From Microstegium vimineum (taxonomy: Eukaryota; Streptophyta; Magnoliopsida; Poales; Poaceae), in assembly GCA_022036555.1 (NCBI GenBank), contig CM039133.1, positions 45,088,718 to 45,152,717 on the forward strand: a stretch of 64,000 nt of DNA, in the 5' to 3' direction. Shown piece by piece: positions 22,180 through 34,147 of the stretch. Under the pieces are notes generated by a model that was not told the DNA's origin, ran no database searches, and saw only the letters and a list, made by a program, of their open reading frames with translations. Made by a program: the position numbers and the translations under genes. Position 1 is the stretch's first letter; every line of letters starts with the position of its first letter.

Positions 22180-22449
22180 CTGTTCCCTCCGTCGTAAATT
22201 ATAAATAATTTTAGGAATCTTGAAGATACAAAACATTTTCGGTTTAACCAAATTTATATGATAATATAATAAATACTTATGGTGTCAACTAAATATTATT
22301 TAATTTTTCATCAATTATATTTTCATAGTAGTATGTCTATTTAATGTTATGAATTTTTATAATTTTTTCTATAATTTTAGTTAAATAAAGTTGAGATGCT
22401 TTGGCTCTACAAAGTTTTTGGAATGACTTATAATTTGGAATCGAGAGAG
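22180..22449. mobile_element. Stowaway MITE
   Basis: The ends are CTGTTCCCTCCGTCGTAAAT and, at the right, TAATTTGGAATCGAGAGAGT, flanked by TA on each side. The interior is AT-rich with CATCAATTATATTTTCATAG. Confidence 0.75.
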
Positions 22450-22743
22450 TACATACTTAATTACTTACTTCCACATCCTAGCTGCATGTGTGTGCCCTCA
22501 CATTGTCTTTAAGGTTTGAGGACTACAAAGATAACTGAGGAACCCCTGATTGAGGACTTCTAAATTTTCTTAGTTGGCATAATTTTTTTGACCACTACAA
22601 ACCATTATATTCATATTTGGGACAACAACTTAGCCTCTAAAATGTATACTTTAATTGTAGGATGACTATGGTTATGTGCTTTCTTATTAAGTATATTTGT
22701 CCTAATCCATTTGTGCACTAGGTTTCTTCTCATACAGTTGTTT

Positions 22744-23558
22744 CATTAACTTGGGTTTCTCCTCTCTTACATCCCATCAAGAGGGGAGCCGCCGCCGCCA
22801 CCACCGAGAGGCGCCGCCGCCGCCACCATCGCCCGCGGCCCCCGTTCCCTCGCCTCCGGCCTCGTTGCCGGTGGTGACGCGGAGTGGGGGTCCGCCTCGT
22901 TTTACAGTTTTTTTTGTCTCCACAGGGTCTTAGTCGAGTTCTAGGTCTAGGGTTTGCTCGCCGTCGATGTTCGGCGGCGGAGTTAGGCTTGGCCGGAGGA
23001 GCGTGACTCCTTTTCGGCTTGGTTTTCCTGGTGACGCCGGTGATGCGGAAGTGGCGGCGGCGCAGCGGAATAATTTCTTCCAGCTTCTTCCGTTCTCTTA
23101 TGGCGATCTACTCCGACGTCAACGGAGAGGCTGGGGAGACCTCTCTCGGAGTCGAAGGCCGGCGCATCGTTGTCTTCAGGTGATGATGCTGTTGACCCTG
23201 TTAATCTCGAGGAATATGTTCTTTGGCGAAAAGCTGAGCACTGCTCGGGTTGCCGGCGATGAAATCGAAGGATGCGTCGTGGGTATAGGAGTTGTCCGAT
23301 GCGCCTGGGAGGCAACGTCGGCTGATTCGCCCAGAAATAAGTCCTCGTCTGCGGCCTCCACCCTGTGGAGTTTGGCTCTGGTGCCTGACGACGATTGGTA
23401 CGCGGTTTCGATGGCGGTGACGGATGGATCTCTGAAGGCTTCGAGGAAGATGAACATGAGTTGTAAACTTCTATGTAATTTTCCTTTTCTTTGGAGTCCT
23501 GTCTGTAAAAGGGCTGGTGTAAGACACTAAGATGAATACATGTTGCTTCTCAAAAAAA
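22744..23558 (+). mobile_element. Retroposon with A-tail and 12-bp TSD (LINE-like or retroposed transcript)
   Basis: The insertion is bounded by exact 12-bp repeats ATACAGTTGTTT at 22732-22743 and 23559-23570, the right one directly after an A8 tail (23552-23559). This is the signature of target-primed reverse transcription. The body is GC-rich, with a GCCGCC-rich 5' part (22785-22870), unlike the AT-rich flanks. It holds a 187-codon frame at 22967-23530 that I do not recognise. There is no reverse transcriptase. It may be a LINE 5'/3' deletion derivative or a processed transcript of a host gene. Confidence 0.8.
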
Positions 23559-23654
23559 ATACAGTTGTTTACTCTGTAAGATCACTTTGGTCATGCACAA
23601 TATCTTTACTTAAAGTTTCTTGGTAGTAACGGTCCACTTACTGCGGTAAGTGGT

Positions 23655-23891
23655 CCTACACCTACTACATCTATCCAGAAATGAATGTAGTTCTAAAGTG
23701 TCCAAAGTTTGATCAAATACAATGTTATGATGCCAAATATGTATATTATCAAAATATCTCTCACGACAAATATAATAATACGTACATGATATCATAATTC
23801 CTTATAGTTTTATATATAGTTAGCCAAATTTGAGGTACTCTAATTTGGTACTGTACTAAAATTATACTTTTTCTCAAAACTGAGGGAGTAC
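23655..23891. mobile_element. Stowaway-like MITE, decayed
   Basis: It begins TCTATCCAGAAATGAATGTA, continues with GTTTGATCAAATACAATGTT and ends TCTCAAAACTGAGGGAGTAC, which is the inverted GTACTCCCTC terminus. Confidence 0.55.
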
Positions 23892-25195
23892 AGTCCTGAC
23901 AACCTTGCGGTACATACCGACGACGACTATCCATAAATTAGCTTGACACATTAGTTAATTGTTAGCGTTAGCACGCGCCAATGGAGGGAATGGTTGGTGG
24001 TCAATTGATTTAGGAAAAAACCCTGATGCTTACTCACTTGATATGTGGTGATGACACGATGGCACTGTGGTAAGTGGCCAGTAGGATGGATCAAGGTTTA
24101 ATGTAATATAAGATGGAAAATATAATATAAAGCATAAAGGTGCCGGGAAAAGGAGAACACTTTTATTTACCTTTGAGCTTTTTGTCCAGAAACCCAACGC
24201 CCCCAAATTACAACAGATCTAGATTTCCATGCACATGAATGAAATTGAAGAATCTGCTCCGAAGAAGGTATCAGAAAATGACATCACTGCGCATGTCATT
24301 TACCTTAGTGTTACGTATCATGGTTTGTGGGCCGGGGGTCCTCCACAACGAAACCTTTTTAGCTATATTGTCACTTTATTACCTTGTTGGTATGTTATAT
24401 ATGCCAAAACGTCAGGGCCGGACCCGCAGCATATCATGAATATTTGTGTCAATGAAAATTCATATGGCCTTTTTAACAAAAAGGCATACCGGCCTAGTGA
24501 TCAAGGCACAAACGAGCGATTGATAGAACTGCATCTCGACTTTTTTGAAATGCTACGACCACCGAGTTAGATTACATGGCATATGCCCTATTCGGAATTT
24601 GGAATGTTGGGGGTCCAAAACATACTATAATATATAGAAGTAGCATTGTAGTGAGCAGCATGATCAATAATTTTTTCAACTAGTTGCTAATTTATTAGGA
24701 TATGTTTCACACAAGGGCTAATTACTAACGGCTAAAAAATTACGGGCCAGGTGGGCTAACGGGTGAACTAAAAGATTATTAGCAAGTCTTTGGGTGATTG
24801 TTATATTCCATTAACCAAATACTACATTTTAATGATCCAATGCACTCCCATTTCCATTGCTCAGAGAATAGAAATACAAAAGTTTAAAGATAGTCCAAAG
24901 AGCCACTCCAAGAAAAGAGAACAGATCTAAGACCTGAACCCGACAGCCCGTGTACTTTATGGCCATCAGATTCAGATGACTACTTTCAACATGTCAACAT
25001 TCAGGGCATATCGAAAATTTATAGATTTTAAATTTCAAAGTCTAATAATTTCAAACACATTATCTTGGCCACTAGAAAGTTGTAGGCCACATTGCATTGA
25101 GTATTACAACTTTAGTGTAGACCATATGTCAACATCTAGGATTAAACAACAAATCTTAAACTTGAATTTAGAATTATGAGAAATTAGAACATATC
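23892..25195. other. Intergenic, no supported gene
   Basis: A 113-codon frame at 24229-24570 shows no domain. TCAGGGCCGGACCCGC at 24410 looks like one hAT-type terminus, but no partner or TSD was found. 24690-24830 resembles an old MITE (ATTACTAACGGCTAAAAAAT). Confidence 0.4.
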
Positions 25196-25200
25196 AACTG

Positions 25201-26786
25201 TGAAAGCATCTAGACCCCTAGTGTTTTGGTGATTAACGATAATGCAAGATTACTATGACTAACGTGTGTTTTGCAGAGGCAATAAGAAAGTGAGGTCATG
25301 GTAATGGATGATGATTGGGCTATCATGGTATTTGTGCCTCTTAATGGAATCATTTCGGTTTTCAAAGGATTGGCGACGAGGTTGAAGCATAGACTAGGTC
25401 TAAGTGTCGATTGAAGTTGAGAGACACTTAGAGTAGTTTAGCACCTTTATTTTTCCTTTAACCGTACTATTAAGGGGGGTACTATCTAGTAGCTTGACCT
25501 AGGAGAGGCTAAGTGATTAGGTGTGGTGCACACTTGTGAAAACTAGCACTAGGCAGCTTTAGAAATAGTCCTTGGATCTTGTAGAGCAACTTTCATTTTG
25601 GAAGTGTGCTGGTTTGACTCTTTTTGGGGCTCCGAACGCTAGCATGAACACTGGGTCCGGACCATTGGCTGTGCGTCTGGACCCTAGGGTTTGCTCGGCC
25701 AAGTCAGTTGGTCCGGACGGTGTGAACAGTAGAGGGTCCGGACATGCAGTAGAGTCCGGACCCTATGCAGAGAGCTCCAGAGAGCAGGTTTCGATCCGGA
25801 CGCGGTCCGGAGTGCTAGGTCCGGACACTAGGTAGCATCCGGACGCTATGTAGAGATTTCCAGAAAGTGGCTTTTGATCCGGACGCTATCTGGAGTCACG
25901 CGTCTGGACAACTTTTAGCGTCCGAACAACATGTTTCTTCTGTGCTGAGTACAATGATCTAGTGAGGTCCGGACGTATGCTCAATGGTCCGGAACCCACA
26001 TTTAGAGAGCATCCAGAGTGACGCAGGAAAGCACAAATTGTGCCTAACGGCTAGGGAAATGGTTGAGAGGTATTTATACTCTTCCACCAGCCCCTTGGCC
26101 TTACTCTTGCCCATTCCAACAGTTGAGATTTTCTTGTGAGAGTACAAGAAGTGCAAGAGCCTTAGTGAGAGAGTCAATTGACATTCCATGGTTTGATCCT
26201 CACTAGTTGCTTAGAGATAGCAAGTGTGCATCCATTCAATCACTAGACTAGCCTTGGTCAAGTGAGAGTTAGTGCTTGTTACTCTTGGTGATCGACATCA
26301 CCTAGACGGCTTCGCAGAGGTTTTCTTGGTGATCATCTAGTGGAGTTCATTGTGGATGACCCAAGCTTGATTGTGATTGGTTGTGGGCGATTCACCGAGC
26401 CGGAGTGGCGAAGAATCAGACCATAGAGAGCACTTAGTCCTTGCGCGGACTAAAGGGGAGCGATACCCTTGCGCGGGTGCTCCAACGAGGACTAGGGGGA
26501 GTGTCGACTCCTCGATACCTCGGCAAAACGCCGTCGTGTCATTTCTCCTTCCTCCATCTCCTTACTTATTGCAATTACATTCAAGCATTACTTTCTGCAT
26601 TACTTTTGTGTTGCTTGAGTAGAATTGCAAAGGGCTTTACTGCTTTCATTGCCATGTCTTGCTTGTGTAGCTATGACACACTTGGGAAAGCACTAGGGGG
26701 TTAATTGACTCTTGTTAGGTTTAATACTTGCTTAGAAATTTAAAAGAGCTCAATTCACCCACCTCTTGGGCATCTTGATCCTTTCA
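25201..26786. mobile_element. Solo LTR, 1,586 bp, probably Copia
   Basis: It starts TGAAAGCATCTAGACCCC and ends GCATCTTGATCCTTTCA; the terminal TGAAAG and CTTTCA are inverted repeats. Flanks are AACTG (25196-25200) and AACTA (26787-26791), a 5-bp TSD with one difference. No primer-binding site, gag or pol follows, so the element was reduced by LTR-LTR recombination. The terminal sequence and structure resemble large Copia (SIRE/Maximus-type) LTRs of grasses; the lineage is from memory. Between 25650 and 26000 the palindromic core GTCCGGAC recurs about a dozen times in degenerate form. Confidence 0.85.
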
Positions 26787-27173
26787 AACTATATAGTTAT
26801 AGTCACACCAATCTCTATAGTTTTGGTATAAAGTTCATTTTCATTCAACTTCATATGAAAAAGTTATGAATTGTTTTTGTTGTGCAACTATTTCAAGAGG
26901 CGGGTCTATTATAGAGTGCTGCCTCTGTTAATTGATTTCTAGAGGCATCTTTAGAATGCCCAACTCTGCTAAGATCTATTTTTAGAGACGGGAATAAAAA
27001 AAATCCAACAATCTAGGAGAACATCCATGTAAATAGTTGATTAACAGAGACGGTCTTCTTAAGGTATCGGTCTCTAAAAATGATTAATAGAGGCATCCAC
27101 TTATTTAAGACTGTCTTCTTATAGACAAGTCTAACTCCTAAATTCATTTTGTAGTAGGATAACTCTAGCTTGG
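26787..27173. other. Degenerate CACTA-like arm, no gene
   Basis: Repeated AGAGGC/AGAGACGG words (26895-27110) finish at CATTTTGTAGTAGG, close to a CACTA right terminus. No matching left end was found. An unrelated complete CACTA begins a few bases downstream. Confidence 0.4.
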
Positions 27174-27176
27174 ATT

Positions 27177-28565
27177 CACTATGGGAGAACGGTTCTTGGC
27201 CGAGTGCCCGGTGCTTTGCCGAAGAGCTTGCTTTGTCGAGTATTGGAGCCCAGGCACTCGGCGAAGGGGCTTCGCCGAGTGCCGCTGAATACATAGCACT
27301 CGGCAAAGACCAGCACTCGGCGAAGAATTGCTCCCGGCAAAAAAATGCCTCCCTAACGGCCGAACAACCACGCCGTCAAACTTAAAAAAAATAATTTTCT
27401 TTTTTCGTATTTTTCGACCCAATATTTTTTTAAAGACCTCCCACGGTATTTAAAAGTACATGTTCAAATTTGGGCCAAGTTTGACTTTTTTTGCTATATA
27501 TAGTTGATTTTTAGCTGCTGTCATGTTGTTAGCTGTTTTGATCCTACACCAATATTTCACTATAGAAGATTGGTTGTAGTAGTGCTGTCATGTTTATTAA
27601 CTGCTGTCTTGGACAACTGTTTTGAGTCGAATAGCCGCTGGTTAGTTCTCATTTTCTTATACAAGTTGGCAAATAAGATATGGCAGATTGTGGGTGGATT
27701 AGGGGGCCGCTGCTTTACCATATGGCCTTCGATCTTGTTATATTTGACACATATATATTGAAGTGAAAAATGACCTTTAAATTTACTAGTGCACAACACG
27801 TCTTCTAGTCATATGTATGGATATGGAATAAAAAAAATAAACTTGCTTCAAAATTTAATTGTCTGCTGCACTTCCAATCCTTTAGCTTCAAATTTACCAG
27901 AGCATATATTCATTTCCTGAAGCAGACTGTATTTGAGAAATATGCATTGCCTATTCACCGCATGCATGCTTGTGCAGGTGGCTGAATACAACATGTGCGC
28001 TTGTGTTGAAGTGTCTGCATACAACCATCAAATAGAAGCTAGTTGGCACTTGCAGACTACGTACTCAAGGATCACCATGTTGATTTTCTAGATGTCATAG
28101 AATCTACTCATAGAAGCTAGCTCTTGTCTCACACATATGTATGCATTATTGTTTACTCGGTAAAGAGTTTTTTTTTAAAAAAACAAACATATATTCTTTG
28201 CCGAGTGCCTGGTTTGTGGCACTTGGCAAAGATTTTATTTAAAAAAAATATATTTTCTTTGCCGAGTGCCAGGGTTTTAGCACTCGGTGAAAAAAAAAAT
28301 TTAAAAATGAAAATTCTTTGCTAAGTGTTGCACTCGGCAAAGAAAAAAAATAAGACGGACCTCGACCATCGCAGACGGCGTCAATTTTTTGCCGAGTGCC
28401 AGATAGCACTCGGCAAAGCCTTTGCCGAGTGCTCGAGATTTGACACTCGGCAAAGAGGCCTTTGCCGGCTTCTGATTTGCCGGAGCCTCTTTGCCGAGTG
28501 CTGCACTCGGCAAAGGCTTCGCCGAGTGCAAAAGGCACTCGGCGAAGAGGCAGTCTGCTGTAGTG
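27177..28565. mobile_element. Complete non-autonomous CACTA (GCCGAGTG family), TSD ATT
   Basis: The left end is CACTATGGGAGAACGG and the right end is GGCAGTCTGCTGTAGTG, with TSD ATT at 27174-27176 and 28566-28568. GCCGAGTGCC/GGCACTCGGC repeats fill 27195-27350 and 28195-28550. The 27400-28150 core is non-coding AT-rich sequence, perhaps acquired. It shares its terminal family with 9959-11155 and element B. Confidence 0.9.
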
Positions 28566-28568
28566 ATT

Positions 28569-29119
28569 TTAGATGTTTCTTTCTTTTATATAAAATTTAT
28601 TAGTAAAACTAAACAAGTTTACTTAAGACAAAAGAACAATATTTATATATCATCTATATTTTTAGGACCGTCCGTGCAATTCGATCTATGAATCTGATCT
28701 CTCCACTACAATTGATCATGTGAGTCATGACCACAGTCACTGTGAGCGGGGTATGATGCCATGTTCCGCGTCCTAGGATCATGTGTTCCCGTTCCGGGAC
28801 TATGGTTCAGTTTCATCTTGATACTGGAAATTTCTTTCTCAAGGAGGGTTCCGAATCGTGCCACGTCCTAGGACGGCCTTTGCACGATCGTTCTAGGAAC
28901 TTTGTGACTATGGTCACGACACGTAGGTTACTTTGGGGAAGAGTCGAAGAGAGGATGGTTTATACATGCATGTCATGGCTGTGTCTGGGTTGCGCATTCT
29001 ATCTGTCGAAGTGTCGCGCAGCCGTCCATGTCGATGTAGATCATGTCGTGCAAAAGCAAGTTGATGAATAGGGACGTGCCTTGGCCGCTTCAGTACACGG
29101 AGAAAATCTGCCTTCCAGG
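28569..29119. other. Intergenic, no gene seen
   Basis: No domain or repeat structure was recognised. A 96-codon frame (28781-29071) is unsupported. Confidence 0.4.
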
Positions 29120-29500
29120 ATGGTGTACCGACCATTGATGCAATTATGCAAAATGCCACCCGGACCGGCCCGACATAAAGCAGACAGAATCACCGTGTGC
29201 AGCATATCCACATCTGATATGAGCGATAAATATGAAATTCTCTGAATGGTGATGAGCTAGCTGAGATTGCAACGGGTCAGCTGCAGGTGACAGGTACGGC
29301 GAGATGATCTGAGCTCGCAGCTCGCTCGACATGCCCGCATCATGCATGCTAGCTGTAGATTTTCCCCTTTCATGTCATGTCTTGTATGAAAATGCATCTG
29401 CTTTTCCACGCAAGTATGCTGCTTTATTTTGAAATTACATGCAAAATTAAAGGTGGTGTTTTACTGGAATAATCCATCCACAAAGATATGAGATATGATA
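29120..29500. repeat. Duplicated segment, copy 1 (uninterrupted)
   Basis: It shares successive blocks with 34030-34147 and 40984-41200: CTTCCAGG, CAAATGCCACCCGG-type, GCAGCATATCCACATCT, then GATGAGCTAGCTGAGATTGC, GCAGGTGACAG, GAGCTCGCTCGAC and GATAATCCATC-type. Here the two halves are contiguous, so this copy shows the state before the Harbinger insertion. Identity is high but clearly below 100 percent. Confidence 0.85.
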
Positions 29501-29857
29501 TATCTTGATCGCCAAGCTTCTGCAGATATATTCATGTGATCGAGAGACAAACGTAACCATGTGTCGTCCATGTATATTGCCGTGCAACTGCAGCTAACAC
29601 CACCTGTGACCTGACGTCTGACGATATGTTCGTTAAAGCCATTATGTAATATTAAAAGTAAACAAAAAAAGAGGACGAAAAAATTGCTGCTTTATATTTT
29701 GATAACATGCATGGCTGCTGCATGATTTTGGAGGATGGCTACATGTCAAGCGCCTTGCAATGGAAACGAGAACAGATCGATGCAACAACCTAACCTAAGC
29801 GACGGCGACACGCAAGCAAAGTGTAAGCATCTACGAGTACTAGATACTACAGTATGT
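29501..29857. other. Intergenic, no gene seen
   Basis: No recognisable coding sequence or transposon termini. Confidence 0.4.
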
Positions 29858-30285
29858 GATTGGTTGCTTGGCTTGGCTAGATAAACTAAGCCTGGTTTAC
29901 TTTAATCTGGTGTATGCGATGTAAGAGGCTACTAGTTAAGCCTGCATTGTCTAGATCTTGTTTGGTTGTCTGACTAAATTGAATGCAATCACTCCTGGAG
30001 GTGACCTGAGCCATTGGATGTGGACCAGCATTGCTAGCACAAGCCAGGCTTGCTGGAAACGGTGGGATGGAGTGTTTTCAGCAAGCCAGACCAGTTCCCC
30101 TCTTTTGCATTAGTTAGACCAGGCTTAGAGCCTTATCCAGACAACCAAACATGAGAAAACTGCATTAGGAAGACTGGCTAGGCCCTTATCCAGCCAACCA
30201 AACATGAGAAAATTGCATTACGGAAGACTGGCTAGGTGCTATCACCCTGTCGTATAGCCTGCAATGCATAGATACCCAACCAATG
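29858..30285. mobile_element. MITE-like element related to the TGTTTGGTT family, with internal tandem repeat
   Basis: ATTGGTTGCTTGGCTTGGC at the left and ACCCAACCAATGATTG at the right give short inverted ends. The interior has CTTGTTTGGTTGTCTG. A roughly 58-bp unit (CCAACCAAACATGAGAAAA to GGAAGACTGGCTAGG) is duplicated in tandem at about 30127-30237. Exact edges are uncertain. Confidence 0.5.
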
Positions 30286-30444
30286 ATTGAGGCCATGCAC
30301 ACTCAGGTCGGTCCATGCATCCAGAAAGCAAATGGGAGATCTCTTTGCTTGAAAGCATGACAAGTTTGAGAATCCTGATCGATGATAGATTCAGAGCATA
30401 AAAATCCTATTCCAAGCATGATAAACGTCATGTCATGTCAGTTA

Positions 30445-30802
30445 GGGGATGTTTGGATCCACTTGACAAATTGGTAAATTGACAAAAGAGCAAAAGAATT
30501 GCTACTTTTTGGTAAATGGATCCAAACATGCAAGGCAAAAAATGGCAAAAGAGCAAAAATTTGTCATTTGCCATTTGCTATTTGCCACTTTGGAGTGACA
30601 AATAAAGGCAAATAGACAATCCTTCCACTCATACCCCTCCCTCCTATGGATGACATGTGAATGAGAGTGTAATTATTAGGGATATAATTGTCTTTATATG
30701 TGTTATTTGCCATTTGCCATTTGCCAAGGGATCCAAACACTAGGAATTGACAAAAGATTTGCCAACTTTATTTGTCATTTGCCAAGAGATCCAAACATGC
30801 CC
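30445..30802. mobile_element. MITE with GGGNATGTTTGGATC termini
   Basis: The left end is GGGGATGTTTGGATCCAC and the right end, inverted, is GGGCATGTTTGGATCTC. The interior repeats TTTGCCATTTGCC and its complement GGCAAAAGAGC-type words, with additional inner GGATCCAAACA sites. Flanks TTA and ATA are a possible imperfect 3-bp TSD, so PIF/Harbinger type is likely. Confidence 0.68.
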
Positions 30803-32037
30803 ATATTATATATATGCTCCATCAGTCGGTATGCAACTACTACTGTAGCGGCATGCTTTGAGTTTGAGGAATACTTGATGCATGATCAGTTTTAGTCACT
30901 AGCAAAGGACAAGAACTGGTTTTGCATGCCTTTGTTCATTGGTGGGTACCATGCATGCATCTCGTCGTCCAAATATATATATTCTTCCCTATACCTAAAA
31001 CGCATGTAATAATTATGTTTCAACATCTTTGCATATTATTGTATGAAGTATGTATTTCTCTTGACGGCCAAATGTGTCAATAGAAATTAACCGAATCCAG
31101 AGTTGTGTCGGGCAGAAATATATAGGCTTAACTGTGGTTTCCCGAACCAGCTGCTACTTAGCATGTTTTTGCACTTTGTCATAATGTATAATGAACTCCA
31201 CCATTGTATTTGTCTTGTGGAGACCATGTATATGGGAAAACATATATATGGATTGACCATTTTAGAGTCTGGATGAAGAAGACACAATTTCAAGAGGACT
31301 GATCCAAGAAAAACAGGCCTGTCCGTTTTTTCAAAACCGGCTGGCCAAGCCAGCTTTTTTTACTTATTCAAATGCAAAAATGAGTTTCACCATTGCATTT
31401 CGCTCGTTGCTCTAGTCAAGAAATATACATACAGATTGTCTAGTTTGGAATCCAGATAAATGAATTTTTATTTTCAGAAGGTTTTTATCTGAAAATTGTC
31501 CAAGCTAATTTTGAAAACCAGTTAGGTCGGTTTTCTGGGTCCGAGCCTGAGTTGAATCTAAACTCGATGGAAACTTGCCCAATGTTGTGGGAAACATATA
31601 GATTTTGTTTGTGAGATGTTTCCTACTGTGTAAAGACCACCCTCTCTTTTCCATCTACTACCTCTCCGTATTCTTCGTTGTTGCTGTATGGCCGGGGGAT
31701 CGACGACGACGATGTTGTAGGGCGGTCATGCGGCTAGGCCAGCCCATCACCGCCACATTCCCCGACAGGTGTGTCTCAAGTTTGTGGTGTTTAGAGTTTC
31801 AAGATATGTTGTTAACGTGTCTGTGTTTGCGCTTCCAACAAGGTTCTTCCAATGGTGTGTCACTCTCATCGCTGGAGGCAATAGTTTTGACTTGAGGTAG
31901 GCTGATCTTTTGCGTACTTATATATACCAACGATCTAGCTACTTACCGGTGTAATGCCTAATTAGCGTCAACAGTATTATATGTTTGAAAACATACTATA
32001 TGCCCTACCAAGAGTATGTTTCATCACTCAAAAACTG
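30803..32037. other. Intergenic, no supported gene
   Basis: Mixed AT-rich sequence. The 96-codon frame at 31605-31895 has no recognised domain. TATATA runs lie near 30975. Confidence 0.4.
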
Positions 32038-32880
32038 TTTTTTTTGAAAGGTCCGGTTGCCCGGCATATCATTAATTAAGGAGAGGAGAAGGTTTCGGGA
32101 TCATGCGACCCCAATACAAGCGCGAGGTGCGCTACCACATACAGTAGACCACTGTAGTGGTTTAGAGTTCTAGATTAACTAATTACTCAAAAACAAATTG
32201 CGATCTAAAAGGGGTCGAAGAAAACTCCCTCCCGCCATGAACCAAAGAGAGCAGGCGTCCTTCACTTCCATGGATACTGCATGTGTCGTGCGCCTCGATT
32301 GGCGGAAGATAACCGCATTACGTTGCTTCTAAATGCACCACAAGGTGAGTATGGCCAGGGTGTGCGCAGCCTTGGTGCCTCCTGTAGTCATAACCATGAA
32401 CCAACATTCACAGTCTGACTCATCTGTCCATTGTGGCGGCCACAGATTCTGACAACCACTCCATGTTGCTACCTTGCTCCATACTGAACGGGAGAATGGG
32501 CATTCAATAAATAGGTGGTTGGCGGTTTCCAAATTCCTCTCACATAGAGCACAAAAATAGCCCTCAACTGTAGTCATGCTGCGGTCCAAAGCCTATTGCG
32601 CAACAAAAGCCACATGAAGAATTTGCATTTAGGCGAGGCCCAAGCCTTCCAGATCAGAGTTGGCGAGGTGGAGAGGATGTGTCCAGAAAATTGAATCTCA
32701 TGGGCCGATTTTGCTGAGTATTGCCCAGAGCTTTCCAGTGTCCAAGTTATCGTGTCCTCCTGTGGGTCACTCAAGTCTAGGTGCACCGACTGTACTAGAT
32801 CCCATAAGCTGAAGAACTGGTTGGTCATTGTTCAAGGAGTAGGCCACATCTCTGATCCATTTTCCAAACATTGTTGATTT
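32038..32880 (-). pseudogene. LINE (non-LTR retrotransposon) 3' fragment with RT zinc-binding domain
   Basis: Read on the minus strand, 32828-32574 gives TITWTLESSGQYSAKSAHEI and WKAWASPKCKFFMWLLLRNR, and 32589-32329 gives CALCERNLETANHLFIECPF. Together these form the zinc-binding module (zf-RVT type) that follows reverse transcriptase in plant L1-like LINEs. A frameshift near 32575 separates the two parts. A T-run at 32038-32045 on the plus strand is the A-tail of this minus-strand insertion. The reverse transcriptase core and ORF1 are absent, so the copy is 5'-truncated and dead. Confidence 0.85.
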
Positions 32881-32915
32881 CATTAGATAACGTTGTGCCA
32901 TTCGTACCACTATTA

Positions 32916-33182
32916 CTCTCACTGTCATAAAATAAGTGTTGCTATGGAATATATGTTGGTCAAACTTTTTCAACATTGACTAGGTTTATAGAAAATATGA
33001 GCAATATTAATTCCCATATTAATATCTCCAGATAAGTTTATTATGATAATATATTCAACGATTCATCTAATCTAATTATATATATGCACCATAAATATCA
33101 ATCTTTATCATATATGGCCAAAGTTAAACATATTTGACTTTCGGAGAGTGAGAATGACACTTATTTTGTGGGACAGAGGGAG
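32916..33182. mobile_element. Stowaway MITE
   Basis: Ends CTCTCACTGTCATAAAATAA and, at the right, TTATTTTGTGGGACAGAGGG plus AG are flanked by TA at 32914-32915 and 33183-33184. Confidence 0.8.
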
Positions 33183-33184
33183 TA

Positions 33185-34029
33185 TATTAACTTAAGAAAT
33201 AATCATGTCAAAATGCAATAAGATCGTATACAAACATAATATTTCAAAAGACGTTATAATTCGGGGTACATGTAGAAAGTTCCTTCATCATCGTAGAATA
33301 GAGAAGTTTCCAGGAGTATCTGTAAAGAAAACCAGTGATCTCTGAACTTTTGGCATTTGATTATTATTTCTAACATTATCTCCGCCCTTCTTGTGCCACC
33401 AAAAGTGACAGTACTAATTAGATATCTGGCCAACTATTTTGGACGGCCAAAATATGCAAATGCCATTGGCCTAACCTTATTCAATCGTTTCCAATAATTC
33501 CATTCACGATCGATCCATCCATCTGAAACACAGAAGCAGGATATGACTTGTAGCATAAAGAATCCATCAGCTATATATTATCCTTGTCAAGCACTCAAGT
33601 GATTGATCGAGTTTGCGTTTTTGACAAGTTTGACAAGTGAAGCACGCATCCAAAGCATCTTATTATGTGATATGCTGTTAAAGATGATGCGTTTTTGCAC
33701 AAAATATCGGTGATCATGCATTGGTCTTTGGAATACAATTATTTAACCTTATTGGTTTCGAGCACCTCATGCATGCATACAAGTCCTTTCTCAACTTGCA
33801 CATAACACGAGCGATGATTTGTCATGTATGATTGATGTACCATTCTAGATGAAATTCAATAAATAATCATGAGGAGCATGCATGATCTATGTTATTAATA
33901 TTAAGTTTAAACCAAACAAAAACTATATAATTGCTGGGTTTTAATACTTTATAATGTAGTATAGCATTGTTACCAGCGGTCAATCTATCAATCAATGTCT
34001 CAATCTATGAAGGATCTCCATGGTTTCAT
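33185..34029. other. Intergenic, no gene seen
   Basis: AT-rich sequence with TGCATGCA words and no recognisable gene or transposon termini. Confidence 0.4.
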
Positions 34030-34147
34030 GCCTTCCAGGTGTGATGCATGACCTCATATGCAAATGCCACCCGGCTGGCCCGACAAAAAGCAGACTGAAT
34101 CCACGTGCAGCATATCCACATCTCTGGTGAGTGATATTCATGATATG
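34030..34147. repeat. Duplicated segment, copy 2, left half
   Basis: It matches 29120-29240 in order, with GCCACCCGG and GCAGCATATCCACATCT blocks, and stops exactly at the Harbinger terminus at 34148. Confidence 0.85.

Noticed and set aside
24405..24430. hAT terminus CAGGGCCGGACC
   Set aside because: No matching inverted end or 8-bp duplication was found nearby.
24229..24570. 113-codon possible gene
   Set aside because: No recognisable domain, poor composition, and it overlaps a hAT-terminus-like CAGGGCCGGACC.
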